Of a DNA stretch of 64,000 nt, positions 37,867 to 45,547 are shown piece by piece; position 1 is the first letter of the stretch, and every line of letters starts with the position of its first letter. The translations under genes were made by a program, and so were the position numbers. Origin of the DNA: Limnochordales bacterium (GTDB lineage: Bacteria > Bacillota > Limnochordia > Limnochordales > DUMU01); the NCBI GenBank assembly GCA_014896315.1, contig JADBKP010000013.1:1-64000 (forward strand). The letters run 5' to 3'. The notes beneath the pieces were generated by a model that had not been told where the DNA came from, ran no database searches, and was given only the letters and a program-made list of their open reading frames with translations.

Positions 37867-38199
37867 ATGCTTCTTGAGATAGTACAGGCAGCGGAGGCGG
37901 TACAGAACGCGGCAGGCGGCGTGCCCGCCCCCAACCCGTGGTCTGCGATCTTTTCCACCCTGTTCTATCTGGTGCTGATGGTGGGCCTCTTTTACCTCTT
38001 CCTGTTTCGCCCGCAGCAACAACAGCAGAAGCAGCGGCAGGCGATGTTGAACAGCCTGAAGAAGGGGGACAAGATCATCACCACTGGAGGGATTCACGGG
38101 CAGATCACTGAGATCCACGGGGATGAACTCTCCGTCCGCATCGCCGACAAGGTAGAGATCCGCCTCTCCCGTTCGGGCGTGGCTACCGTAAAGAAGTGA
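37867..38199 (+). CDS. yajC: Preprotein translocase subunit YajC
   Basis: Small membrane protein that associates with the SecDF complex. The 110-residue product has one N-terminal membrane helix (about residues 24-45, FSTLFYLVLMVGLFYLFLF) and a basic cytoplasmic tail with the family motif KKGDKIITTGGIHGQITEI. ATG 37867 is 7 nt after AAGGAGG; GTG one codon earlier is possible. secD follows 56 nt downstream. Confidence 0.94.
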   Translation: MLLEIVQAAEAVQNAAGGVPAPNPWSAIFSTLFYLVLMVGLFYLFLFRPQQQQQKQRQAMLNSLKKGDKIITTGGIHGQITEIHGDELSVRIADKVEIRLSRSGVATVKK

Positions 38200-38255
38200 G
38201 TGATGCGGTAACCGGGCTGCTTGGCAGCAGTTCAGACGTGTGAGGAGGTAGCAGG

Positions 38256-39467
38256 TTGAGCAGCAGGACGCATCTGTGGATCATTGCGGGTATTGGCCTG
38301 CTGGCGGCCGGCCTGGTCTACTGGCTCTGGCCCGTGCGGCTGGGGCTGGACCTGAAGGGCGGCGTTCACGTGGTGCTGGAAGCCCAGGATACAGAGACGA
38401 TCAAGGTAAACGAAGAAGTGATGCAGCGAGCGATGGCAGTGGTCAGCCGCCGTGTCGACGGCCTGGGGGTCGCCGAGGCGGTCGTTCAGCGTCAGGGCAC
38501 CCGCCGGATCATCGTGCAGTTGCCCGGTGTGACCGACCAGCAGGAAGCTTTGCGCCTGATTGGCCGCACGGCGGTCCTGGAGTTCCGCGACCCGGAGGGA
38601 AAGGTTGTCGTCACCGGGGCTGATTTGAAGCGGGCGACCGCCACCCGGGGGGAGATGGGGGTCGGCTGGGCGGTTGACCTGGAGTTCACTGCTGAGGGAG
38701 CAAAGAAGTTTGCTGACGCCACGCGGCGCCTGGTAGGTCAACCGATCGCTATCTATCTTGACGAGGAGGAGATCTCGGCTCCTCGCGTTGAAGAGCCGAT
38801 TCCCGATGGAAGAGCAGTGATCACCGGCAACTTTACCGCCACCGAAGCTAAGAATCTCGCGATGCTGCTCAACTCGGGCGCCCTGCCGGTACCTTTGCGG
38901 CAAATGGAGGTCCGCAACGTCGGTGCAACTCTGGGCCGCGACTCGGTGCAGGCAAGCGTCCTGGCCGGGGTGGTTGGGGCATTGGCCGTGGTGATCTTTA
39001 TGGTCGTCTTCTACCGGATCCCCGGACTGCTGGCCGATGTGGCCCTGCTGCTGTACGTATTGCTGAACCTGGCAGTACTTATGGCTTTGAAGACAACTTT
39101 CACGGTGCCGGGGCTGGCCGGTTTCATCCTGGGCGTTGGTATGGCGGTCGACGCCAACGTTGTTATTTTTGAACGGGTGAAAGACGAGCTCCGGGCCGGC
39201 AAGTCAGGCCGGGCGGCAGTGGAAGCCGGCTTCCACCGGGCTTTCGCGGCGATCCTGGACTCCAACGTCACAACACTGATAACCGCAGTAGTCCTTTTCT
39301 ACTTCGGCAGCGGTCCGGTAAAGGGTTTTGCGGTGACGCTGAGTGTCGGCATCATCATCAGCATGTTCACGGCCGTGGTGGTCAGCCACTGGCTGATCCG
39401 GTACCTGGTTGACCGCAACCCCGAAAAAGTGGCCGGTTACTTTGGCCTGCGGGAGGTATCCGCATGA
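38256..39467 (+). CDS. secD: Protein translocase subunit SecD
   Basis: Part of the SecDF proton-driven helper of Sec export. The 403-residue product has an N-terminal helix, GLDLKGGVHVVLEAQDT, an external P1-type domain and five C-terminal membrane helices of the RND fold, with AGFILGVGMAVDANVVIFER. TTG 38256 is 8 nt after GGAGG. The length is that of the short Gram-positive SecD. Its stop overlaps secF by 4 nt. Confidence 0.95.
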   Translation: MSSRTHLWIIAGIGLLAAGLVYWLWPVRLGLDLKGGVHVVLEAQDTETIKVNEEVMQRAMAVVSRRVDGLGVAEAVVQRQGTRRIIVQLPGVTDQQEALRLIGRTAVLEFRDPEGKVVVTGADLKRATATRGEMGVGWAVDLEFTAEGAKKFADATRRLVGQPIAIYLDEEEISAPRVEEPIPDGRAVITGNFTATEAKNLAMLLNSGALPVPLRQMEVRNVGATLGRDSVQASVLAGVVGALAVVIFMVVFYRIPGLLADVALLLYVLLNLAVLMALKTTFTVPGLAGFILGVGMAVDANVVIFERVKDELRAGKSGRAAVEAGFHRAFAAILDSNVTTLITAVVLFYFGSGPVKGFAVTLSVGIIISMFTAVVVSHWLIRYLVDRNPEKVAGYFGLREVSA

Positions 39468-40378
39468 CGGCGGTACAGGAACAGCCCTCAAGGGGACGCG
39501 TATATGACATCGTAGGAAAGGCGAAGTACTTCTTCACCTTGTCGGCGGTACTTGTGATAGCGTCCATTATCCTCGTGCTGGTGAGAGGGCTCAACTGGGG
39601 CATCGACTTCACGGGCGGCACCTTACTCGACCGAGGCTTCGCCCGGCCGGTAACGGTAGCGGAGCTGCGTGCGGCTCTCACCTCCCCGGAGCTTGCCGAC
39701 CTGCAGCTGGAGCGGGCCGGCATTCAGGTAACGGAGGATGGTAAACAGGCCATCATCAGGGTTCCCGAGCTCACTGTTGACGAGATCTCTCGCGTTGACT
39801 CAGTGTTGCGGAGGGTCTTCGGAAACGTAGATGAGCTGCGGACCGAGACGGTCGGACCGGTTGTCAGCAGGGAACTGCTCAATATCACCCTGCTGGCTGT
39901 CCTGCTCGGCCTGGGCGGCATTCTGATCTACGTGGGGTTCCGCTTCGAGTACCGCTTTGCCGTAGCAGGCGTCCTCGCCCTCTTTCATGACGTGGTGGTA
40001 ACCGTCGGCGTTTTTGCCCTTGTGCAGCGGGAAGTAAACATACCCTTTATGGCGGCCCTGCTGACGGTAGTGGGCTATTCCATCAACGACACGATCGTCA
40101 TCTTTGACCGGATCCGCGAGCTGTTGCGGCTCAAACCGCGGCTTGGCCCGGCCGAAATAGCCAACGAGGGGATCCTGCAGACGTTGAGCAGGTCTATCAA
40201 TACGTCGGTCACCACCTTGCTGGCCACCGCCGCCCTGTACTTCCTGGGGGGGACGACCATCAAGGACTTGAGCCTTGCCATGCTCATCGGAGTCATCGTA
40301 GGATCCTACTCGTCGATCTTCATTGCCAGCCCGATCTGGGTCTTCTGGCGGCGGGCCGGAAAGCGCCCGGTCGGTTGA
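39464..40378 (+). CDS. secF: Protein translocase subunit SecF
   Basis: Partner of SecD. The 304-residue product has LNWGIDFTGGTLLDR, FRFEYRFAVAGVLALFHDVV and VGYSINDTIVIFDRIRE over six membrane helices. ATG 39464 overlaps secD. It is separate rather than fused with SecD, unlike in Bacillus. The next gene is tRNA-Asn, whose promoter lies 50 nt downstream. Confidence 0.96.
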   Translation: MTAVQEQPSRGRVYDIVGKAKYFFTLSAVLVIASIILVLVRGLNWGIDFTGGTLLDRGFARPVTVAELRAALTSPELADLQLERAGIQVTEDGKQAIIRVPELTVDEISRVDSVLRRVFGNVDELRTETVGPVVSRELLNITLLAVLLGLGGILIYVGFRFEYRFAVAGVLALFHDVVVTVGVFALVQREVNIPFMAALLTVVGYSINDTIVIFDRIRELLRLKPRLGPAEIANEGILQTLSRSINTSVTTLLATAALYFLGGTTIKDLSLAMLIGVIVGSYSSIFIASPIWVFWRRAGKRPVG

Positions 40379-40427
40379 GCGAGGGCAAAATCGATCCGCT
40401 CGGCCGGACCTGGGTGCGTGTGGGCGC

Positions 40428-40456
40428 TTGACAGGCCCGGCCGAGCCGTCTATACT
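40428..40456 (+). promoter_or_regulatory. Sigma-A promoter of tRNA-Asn
   Basis: Perfect TTGACA (40428-40433), a 17-nt spacer and TATACT (40451-40456), ending 13 nt before the tRNA. This is the strongest promoter in the window by match to consensus. Confidence 0.9.
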
Positions 40457-40469
40457 AGCGGTGTAGCGT

Positions 40470-40544
40470 TCCTCGGTAGCTCAAGGGTAGAGCGTCCGGC
40501 TGTTAACCGGATGGTTGCAGGTTCGAATCCTGCCCGAGGAGCCA
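40470..40544 (+). tRNA. trnN: tRNA-Asn (GTT)
   Basis: All four arms are visible: the acceptor stem TCCTCGG (40470-40476) pairs with CCGAGGA (40534-40540). The D arm is GCTC/GAGC and the anticodon stem is TCCGG/CCGGA. The loop CTGTTAA gives anticodon GTT (40502-40504). The T arm contains GTTCGAATC. CCA is encoded (40542-40544) and a run of seven T (40545-40551) follows, probably ending transcription. G34 is a target of the Tgt/QueA queuosine enzymes encoded just upstream. Confidence 0.97.
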
Positions 40545-40562
40545 TTTTTTTGTCTCTCAAAC

Positions 40563-41891
40563 TCACCGATTAAGCCGCTGGCGGATCTCCGCCCATATTC
40601 CCGGATCCTCCATCCCCAGCCTCCAGAGGGCGATGCCGCCCAGGCCGTACCTCCCGACCAGGTTCAACTGCAAACTGGTGGCGCGACGGTCTTGATACCA
40701 GATGATCCGCTCTTTTCCGTTTTCCCGGTAGCGGAGATAAGGAGCTTTCACTTTCTCGTCCCATCCGGAGGTAATCCCCGTCTGATGGAGCAGGGCCTGC
40801 ACCTGTGAGTAGGAGACCGACCTCGCCCGACCGGAACTCGGCCAGTCGTAACCGTAGCCGGCGACCCCGAGCAGTATCTTGCGGGCAGGAATCCGCGTGA
40901 CAGCGTAAGAGATTATGCCCTCCATCCAGGGAAGGCTTGCCACCGGCCCCGGCGCGCTGTCGACGTAATGCTCGTCGTAGGTCATTACCGTGATGTAGTC
41001 GGCAATCTGGCCCAGAGCGGCATAGTCGTAAGCACCGGTCCAGGCGCTGCGCCGGTCATCACTCTTCTTGGCCGGTACTGCCAGGGTGAGTAGCCGCCCG
41101 TCCGCGTGCAGTGCGGCCGCCAACTCGGCGACGAAGCGGGTGAAGAGCTCGCCGTCCGCAGGGGGAACCGCCTCGATGTCCAGGTGTATCCCATGCACTC
41201 CCCAGTTTGCAGCAGCCCGTCGCAGTTCCAGAATGGCCCGGGCCCTGGCCCGGCTCGAGCTGAGAAGCTTGTGAGCTGCCTGCGGATCAAAACGCGAGCC
41301 GCTGAAGTTGTGGACCAGAAGCCAGGTCTGGGCGCCACTCTCGCCCGCCGTTTTCAAAACTTGTCCAAGACTCGCGGGGGGAAGGGAGAGCGTTAACGCG
41401 CCGGACGGCTCGAGGCGATAAGACCAGGGTACAAGCACCACGTTCTTTTGCGCGGAGGCGGATAGGGTCGGCAGCACCAAGCGGTTGTTCCGGTCCCATA
41501 CGTAGTAGGTAGCCACTATCACCCGCTCGGGAAAGGGAATGCGGGGCGTCTCGACGCCTGGGTCGTCTCCGGTGGCTGGTGTAGATGGAGCACTTCCCGG
41601 CTCACGCAGGTGCAAGTATCTTTCCCTGATCCAGCCGGTGCGGCCGGTGGCGAGGCGGACTTGATACCAGCCATCGGCAGCAGCTACCACCTCAAGAGTC
41701 GTCCCCGCGGTCACCACACCCACGGTATCGCGGCTGCCGTTCGGACCCGCGTAGACCGGTACCTGCTGCCCGATCACCTGTGCCGACGCAGGTAGGGGGT
41801 GGACCGGTCTTGCCACGGGTGGGGTTTCTGAACCGGAGGGATTGAGGAGGCCAAGAAGCACCACAAGCGATAGAGCAAGGATGTTTGACAT
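40563..41891 (-). CDS. Secreted SH3-domain glycoside hydrolase family 18 protein
   Basis: Probable peptidoglycan N-acetylglucosaminidase of the YaaH/SleL or YvbX type found in spore formers. The 442-residue product has a signal peptide (about residues 3-20), an SH3-type wall-binding domain (about 38-95, ending TGRTGWIRERYLHL) and a GH18 barrel. The catalytic motif reads GIHLDIEAV, with D238 and probable proton donor E240. The first Asp of the usual DGxDxDxE is replaced by His. ATG 41891 has GGAGG upstream on the minus strand. Its stop is only 18 nt from the converging tRNA-Asn gene. Confidence 0.85.
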   Translation of the reverse strand: MSNILALSLVVLLGLLNPSGSETPPVARPVHPLPASAQVIGQQVPVYAGPNGSRDTVGVVTAGTTLEVVAAADGWYQVRLATGRTGWIRERYLHLREPGSAPSTPATGDDPGVETPRIPFPERVIVATYYVWDRNNRLVLPTLSASAQKNVVLVPWSYRLEPSGALTLSLPPASLGQVLKTAGESGAQTWLLVHNFSGSRFDPQAAHKLLSSSRARARAILELRRAAANWGVHGIHLDIEAVPPADGELFTRFVAELAAALHADGRLLTLAVPAKKSDDRRSAWTGAYDYAALGQIADYITVMTYDEHYVDSAPGPVASLPWMEGIISYAVTRIPARKILLGVAGYGYDWPSSGRARSVSYSQVQALLHQTGITSGWDEKVKAPYLRYRENGKERIIWYQDRRATSLQLNLVGRYGLGGIALWRLGMEDPGIWAEIRQRLNR

Positions 41892-41905
41892 TGGTCGTCC
41901 TCCCG

Positions 41906-41959
41906 TCGCCGAACAATTCGGCGAATTGCGACTTTGGTCCTGCGGGGAAAAGCAGGACC
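41906..41959. repeat. Two adjacent 8-bp hairpins in a divergent promoter region
   Basis: TCGCCGAA (41906-41913) pairs with TTCGGCGA (41917-41924). GGTCCTGC (41936-41943) pairs with GCAGGACC (41952-41959). Both are perfect and neither is followed by a T-run. They lie between the GH18 gene (minus strand) and the M16 gene (plus strand), so they may be operator sites or leader hairpins of the GH18 mRNA. Confidence 0.55.
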
Positions 41960-42019
41960 GGCCGGTACGTCCTGGTATCAGGGTGGGGGTCGGGGCTGCC
42001 ACTGGCTTGTGCGGTTCTT

Positions 42020-42028
42020 TGTTATAAT
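42020..42028 (+). promoter_or_regulatory. Extended -10 promoter of the M16/dap gene run
   Basis: TGTTATAAT, a perfect extended -10 box, 51 nt before the M16 start codon. No consensus -35 is visible. It would drive the long same-strand run that begins here. Confidence 0.6.
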
Positions 42029-42078
42029 GGAGGGAAGCGCAGGAAGGTACGGTAGGGAGACGGCGAAGAAGGGTGTGC

Positions 42079-43434
42079 ATGTATCAGAAGACCGTTCTGC
42101 CCAACGGTATCCGGGTGATAAGTGAATCGATTCCTTACTTGCGTTCTTTTACGGTGGGATTCTTCTACCGGGTAGGCTCACAGGACGAGTTGCCGGAAGA
42201 GAACGGGCTTTCCCATGCACTGGAACATCTGATGTTTAAAGGCACGCCAAGCCGTACGGCGCGGCAGATCGCCGAAGCATTTGATGCCATCGGCGGACAG
42301 CTCAACGCTTTCACTACCCGTGAGTACACCTGTTATTACGCCCGGGGGTTGGATGAGTATCTCCCTGTGTCGCTGGAGATCATGGCCGACATGCTACTCA
42401 ACGCCAACTTTCCCAATGAGGAAGTGGAAAAAGAGAAGGCCGTGATCCTGGAAGAGATCAAGATGTACGATGATGAACCGGAGGAGGTAGTCCACGATTT
42501 CTTTCTTCAAACCATCTGGCGTGGACATCCTCTGGGCCAGACAATACTGGGCCCCGCGGCAAATGTGGCCGGATTTACGCGGGAGCAGGTGGTCGATTTT
42601 AAGGAACGATGGTATACCGCAGACCGACTAGTAGTGGCGGCTGTCGGGCGGGTGGACCATCAGCAGCTGGTGGAACGAATTGCGGAGCTGTTCGGTTCAC
42701 TCCGCCGGGGAGCATTACCGGCAGCGCCGGCGCTGCCAGTAGCCGATCTGGCGAAGGTTACCTATCGGAGACGCCGTACCGGGCAGGTCCATCTGGTGCT
42801 GGGCGCGCCCGCCTACGCACGCAATGATCCGCGCCGCTTTGCTCTCTTCCTTCTTGATACTGCCCTCGGCGGGGGTATGAGTTCCCGCCTTTTCCAGGGG
42901 CTGCGGGAGGAACGGGGGCTGGTCTACAACACGTACTCGTTCTATTCGGCCTTTGACGAGGTGGGTCTGGTGGGGGCGTATGCCGCGACCGCCCCCGAAC
43001 GGAGTCTGCAGGTTGTCGACCTGATGTGGGCGGAATTTGCCCGGGTGGCCCGGGAGGGTTTGAGCCCCGACGAGTTGGAGCGTGCCCGCTCACAGGTAAA
43101 GGGAAACTACGTGCTCGCCCTGGAGAACCCGGGGAACCGCATGAGCGAGGCGGCCCGTGCCGAGTTGTTTGACGGACGGCCCTGGGATCCCGACGAGATG
43201 CTGCGCGGTATCAGCCAGGTGACATTGGAGGAAGTGCGGGCGGTCGCCGCCGAGCTCTTCCGTCCGGAGCGGTTTACCCTGGTGGGGCTGGGGCCGGCCG
43301 CGGGTGAGCGGGCCTGGCGTCAGCTCCGCCTGGAAGCTGGCGGGCTCGTCTGGGGGGATATCCTAAGTGATAGCAGTGATACTGCGAAGGCGGCGGCTCG
43401 CATACGATCTAGCAGGTTTCCCCGTAAGAAGTAA
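42079..43434 (+). CDS. M16-family zinc peptidase (YmxG/MlpA type)
   Basis: Pitrilysin-family metalloprotease of unknown substrate, conserved upstream of the dipicolinate/lysine genes. The 451-residue product has the inverted zinc motif HALEH (residues 46-50) and the distal Glu in EKEKAVILEEIKMYDDE, followed by the second, non-catalytic M16 half. ATG 42079 gives MYQKTVLPNGIRVI; GTG 42073 is two codons upstream. It is followed 30 nt later by ymxH, as in Bacillus. Confidence 0.93.
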   Translation: MYQKTVLPNGIRVISESIPYLRSFTVGFFYRVGSQDELPEENGLSHALEHLMFKGTPSRTARQIAEAFDAIGGQLNAFTTREYTCYYARGLDEYLPVSLEIMADMLLNANFPNEEVEKEKAVILEEIKMYDDEPEEVVHDFFLQTIWRGHPLGQTILGPAANVAGFTREQVVDFKERWYTADRLVVAAVGRVDHQQLVERIAELFGSLRRGALPAAPALPVADLAKVTYRRRRTGQVHLVLGAPAYARNDPRRFALFLLDTALGGGMSSRLFQGLREERGLVYNTYSFYSAFDEVGLVGAYAATAPERSLQVVDLMWAEFARVAREGLSPDELERARSQVKGNYVLALENPGNRMSEAARAELFDGRPWDPDEMLRGISQVTLEEVRAVAAELFRPERFTLVGLGPAAGERAWRQLRLEAGGLVWGDILSDSSDTAKAAARIRSSRFPRKK

Positions 43435-43464
43435 GAAGTGGATGCCACCCCCGAAGGTGGTGGG

Positions 43465-43785
43465 ATGCAGATGCGTCTGAGCGAGCTGACCGGCAAGGAG
43501 ATCGTTGCCTCCGATGAGGGTATCCGGTTAGGAACAGTGGCCGGTGCCGAACTGCTCCTCTCGACCGATTCCGGACGGGTGGAGGCGCTGTTGATACCGC
43601 AAGCTCCCCGCCGCTTCTGGAGCGGCTGGTTTGGCAGAGGAGGCGGCTCGCTATCACCGTCGCTTACCGTTGTACCCTGGTCCGCAGTGGAAAAGATCGG
43701 TCCGGAACTGGTACTGGTCCGCCTGGCCCGGGCGCGCGAGCTTCCACCCCAGCTACGCAGTCTCACCGGCGGTTGGACTGGATAG
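43465..43785 (+). CDS. ymxH: YlmC/YmxH-family PRC-barrel protein
   Basis: The 106-residue beta-rich product (MRLSELTGKEIVASDEGIRLGTVAGAELLL) matches the YlmC/YmxH family linked to sporulation; function unknown. ATG 43465 is chosen; ATG 43471, two codons later, would start MRLSEL as in relatives. A CCACC/GGTGG hairpin (about 43445-43460) covers the only ribosome-binding sequence, so access may be regulated. It follows the M16 gene and precedes the stress-protein gene. Confidence 0.85.
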   Translation: MQMRLSELTGKEIVASDEGIRLGTVAGAELLLSTDSGRVEALLIPQAPRRFWSGWFGRGGGSLSPSLTVVPWSAVEKIGPELVLVRLARARELPPQLRSLTGGWTG

Positions 43786-43841
43786 AATCAGACCAGGGGG
43801 GAGAGACTACCGCCGACAAGCCTTTGCAAGGAGGTAGTCTC

Positions 43842-44342
43842 ATGCCAAGTGTGGTAGGCCTCTTCTCCAGCAGGGATCAGGCGGAGAAGGCCGTGAAGGC
43901 GTTGAAGGAGAAGGGGATCACCGAGAAGGAGATCTCCCTGGTCGCTAAGGAAGAGACGTTGCAGGGGGGTCAGAGGCAAGGCAAGCGGGATGTGGAAGCA
44001 GGTGACATGGGCACCGGCCAGGACCTCACCTCGGGGGCAACCTGGGGTGGAACTCTGGGAGGTCTGGCGGGCCTGCTGGCCAGCGCGGGAGCCCTGGCCA
44101 TCCCCGGCATAGGCCCCCTGGTTGCAGCGGGACCGATTGCGGCCACCCTTGGGGGAGCGGCAGCCGGAGGCCTCGCGGGTAGCTTGATTGACTGGGGCAT
44201 AGGTGGTGAGGCTGGGAAGAAGTATGAAGAGGGAGTCAAGCGGGGTGAGATCCTGGCGGCAGTAAAAGCCGATCAGGCGAAGGTGGAAACGGCGGCCGCG
44301 ATTATGCGCCAAAACGGCGCGAAGGACGTCGAAGTCCACTGA
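43842..44342 (+). CDS. General-stress (YflT-like) glycine-zipper protein
   Basis: The 166-residue product begins with a YflT-type domain (PSVVGLFSSRDQAEKAVKAL, KGITEKEISLVAKE), as in Bacillus heat-induced stress proteins. The middle is a Gly/Ala-rich hydrophobic stretch (about residues 65-125), probably membrane-inserted, and the end is charged. ATG 43842 is 8 nt after AAGGAGG, a strong site. The function of this group is not known. It is not a usual member of the ymxH-dpaA block. A terminator at 44424 follows. Confidence 0.75.
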   Translation: MPSVVGLFSSRDQAEKAVKALKEKGITEKEISLVAKEETLQGGQRQGKRDVEAGDMGTGQDLTSGATWGGTLGGLAGLLASAGALAIPGIGPLVAAGPIAATLGGAAAGGLAGSLIDWGIGGEAGKKYEEGVKRGEILAAVKADQAKVETAAAIMRQNGAKDVEVH

Positions 44343-44356
44343 GCTTTCCTTTGGCA

Positions 44357-44385
44357 TTGACATTTGTGGCTGTCCATGGCAGAGT
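44357..44385 (+). promoter_or_regulatory. Possible promoter upstream of dapB
   Basis: Perfect TTGACA (44357-44362), a 17-nt spacer and a weak -10 (CAGAGT, 44380-44385). RNA from here would run into the terminator at 44424-44459, giving a transcript of about 70 nt unless it reads through into dapB. Confidence 0.35.
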
Positions 44386-44423
44386 AAGCCAGGAAGCAGC
44401 AGGTCAGTGCGGCCCGAGCGGAG

Positions 44424-44459
44424 AAAGGCGGCTGGCAGGCTTTTGCCCGCCGCCTTTTT
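44424..44459 (+). terminator. Terminator between the stress gene and dapB
   Basis: AAAGGCGGC (44424-44432) pairs with GCCGCCTTT (44449-44457), and TTTTT runs through 44459. An outer CCCGAG/CTCGGG pair (about 44413-44418 with 44462-44467) could compete with or extend it. Confidence 0.85.
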
Positions 44460-44510
44460 GCCTCGGGTATGGGCACGTAAAAGCAACGACGCGCAGGAGG
44501 TAGGCCTACC

Positions 44511-45374
44511 ATGATCAGGGTGGCGGTGGCAGGTGCAGCCGGAAGGATGGGGCGGGAGACCGTAAAGGCAATCCTGGGGGCGCCCGATCTGAAGTTGGTG
44601 GCTGCCATTGGGAACCGCCAGGGAATCGGGAGAGATGTAGGGGAGCTGGCAGGTGTAGGTCCTACAGGGGTGATCCTGACAGCAGACCTGAAGCGGGCTT
44701 TGGAGGAGAGCAACGCGCAGGTATGTGTGGACTTCACCACCCCGCAAGCCGGGGTGACCAACGCCAGGTTGATCCTGGAGCAAGGTGTGCGGCCGGTACT
44801 CGGCACCTCGGGATTCTCCCCTGCCGATCTGGCGAATCTGGATCGCCTTGCTCGCGAGCTGGGACTGGGTGGCGTCGTAGCCGCCAATTTCGCGCTTGGC
44901 GCCATCCTCATGATGCAGTTTGCCGCGCAGGCGGCTCGGGTCTTTCCCGATGTGGAGATAGTGGAGACGCATCATAAGCGGAAGCTTGATGCACCCTCTG
45001 GTACTGCCCGCCGCACTGCCGAGCTGATAGCTCAGGCTCGGACCGAATCGGGCAACTGGGCGGCAGCGGCTGCGGCGATGAGCACACATGAGAGCGCCGG
45101 CCCGACCGCCCCGGAGACGGAAGTTCCGCTGGCAGGCCAGGCGGCACGCGGCCTTCTCTGTGCGGGGGTGCCGGTTCACAGCCTGCGTGTTCCCGGTGTG
45201 GTGGCCCGTCAGGAGGTAGTCTTCGGTTCTGCCGGGCAGACCCTGCGTATCATCCACGAATCGACGGACCGCACCTCGTTTATGCCCGGCGTCCTTTTTG
45301 CTATTCGCAAGTCCCTCGAGCTCTACGGGCTCGTCAGCCTGGAGGAGCTGCTGGCAGCTGCGCTTCGCTCATAG
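44511..45374 (+). CDS. dapB: 4-Hydroxy-tetrahydrodipicolinate reductase
   Basis: NAD(P)H-dependent step of diaminopimelate/lysine synthesis. The 287-residue product has the nucleotide-binding GAAGRMG near the N-terminus, GTSGFS, and the signature VETHHKRKLDAPSGTA with the catalytic His and Lys. ATG 44511 follows GGAGG. dapB is not part of the corresponding Bacillus operon. Here it sits directly before the dipicolinate synthase genes, which use the same substrate, so the competing enzymes for the dapA product are neighbours. Confidence 0.95.
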   Translation: MIRVAVAGAAGRMGRETVKAILGAPDLKLVAAIGNRQGIGRDVGELAGVGPTGVILTADLKRALEESNAQVCVDFTTPQAGVTNARLILEQGVRPVLGTSGFSPADLANLDRLARELGLGGVVAANFALGAILMMQFAAQAARVFPDVEIVETHHKRKLDAPSGTARRTAELIAQARTESGNWAAAAAAMSTHESAGPTAPETEVPLAGQAARGLLCAGVPVHSLRVPGVVARQEVVFGSAGQTLRIIHESTDRTSFMPGVLFAIRKSLELYGLVSLEELLAAALRS

Positions 45375-45438
45375 AGACCGGGAGCTGCCTGTCACGGCCG
45401 GTACGCGTACCCGTCTCCATCCGGCGGGGCACAAGTTG

Positions 45439-45467
45439 CACCTCCCCCCAGAGCCCTTCATATATTG
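45439..45467 (+). promoter_or_regulatory. Candidate sigma-K promoter of dpaA
   Basis: CACC (45439-45442), a 16-nt spacer and CATATATTG (45459-45467) fit the sigma-K pattern (MACM, CATANNNTA) at all but the last base. In Bacillus the dipicolinate operon is sigma-K dependent. The position, 81 nt before the start codon, is plausible. Confidence 0.4.
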
Positions 45468-45547
45468 CTACGGTCCTGGATGGGGCGTTCAATCCTGATA
45501 CGCTTTGGCTGGCGGGCCGGCGGCCTGCAGCCGGCGGGGGGAGCACT

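Noticed and set aside
44391-44400. SRP-RNA-like AGGAAGCAGC
   Set aside because: The rest of the SRP hairpin is missing.
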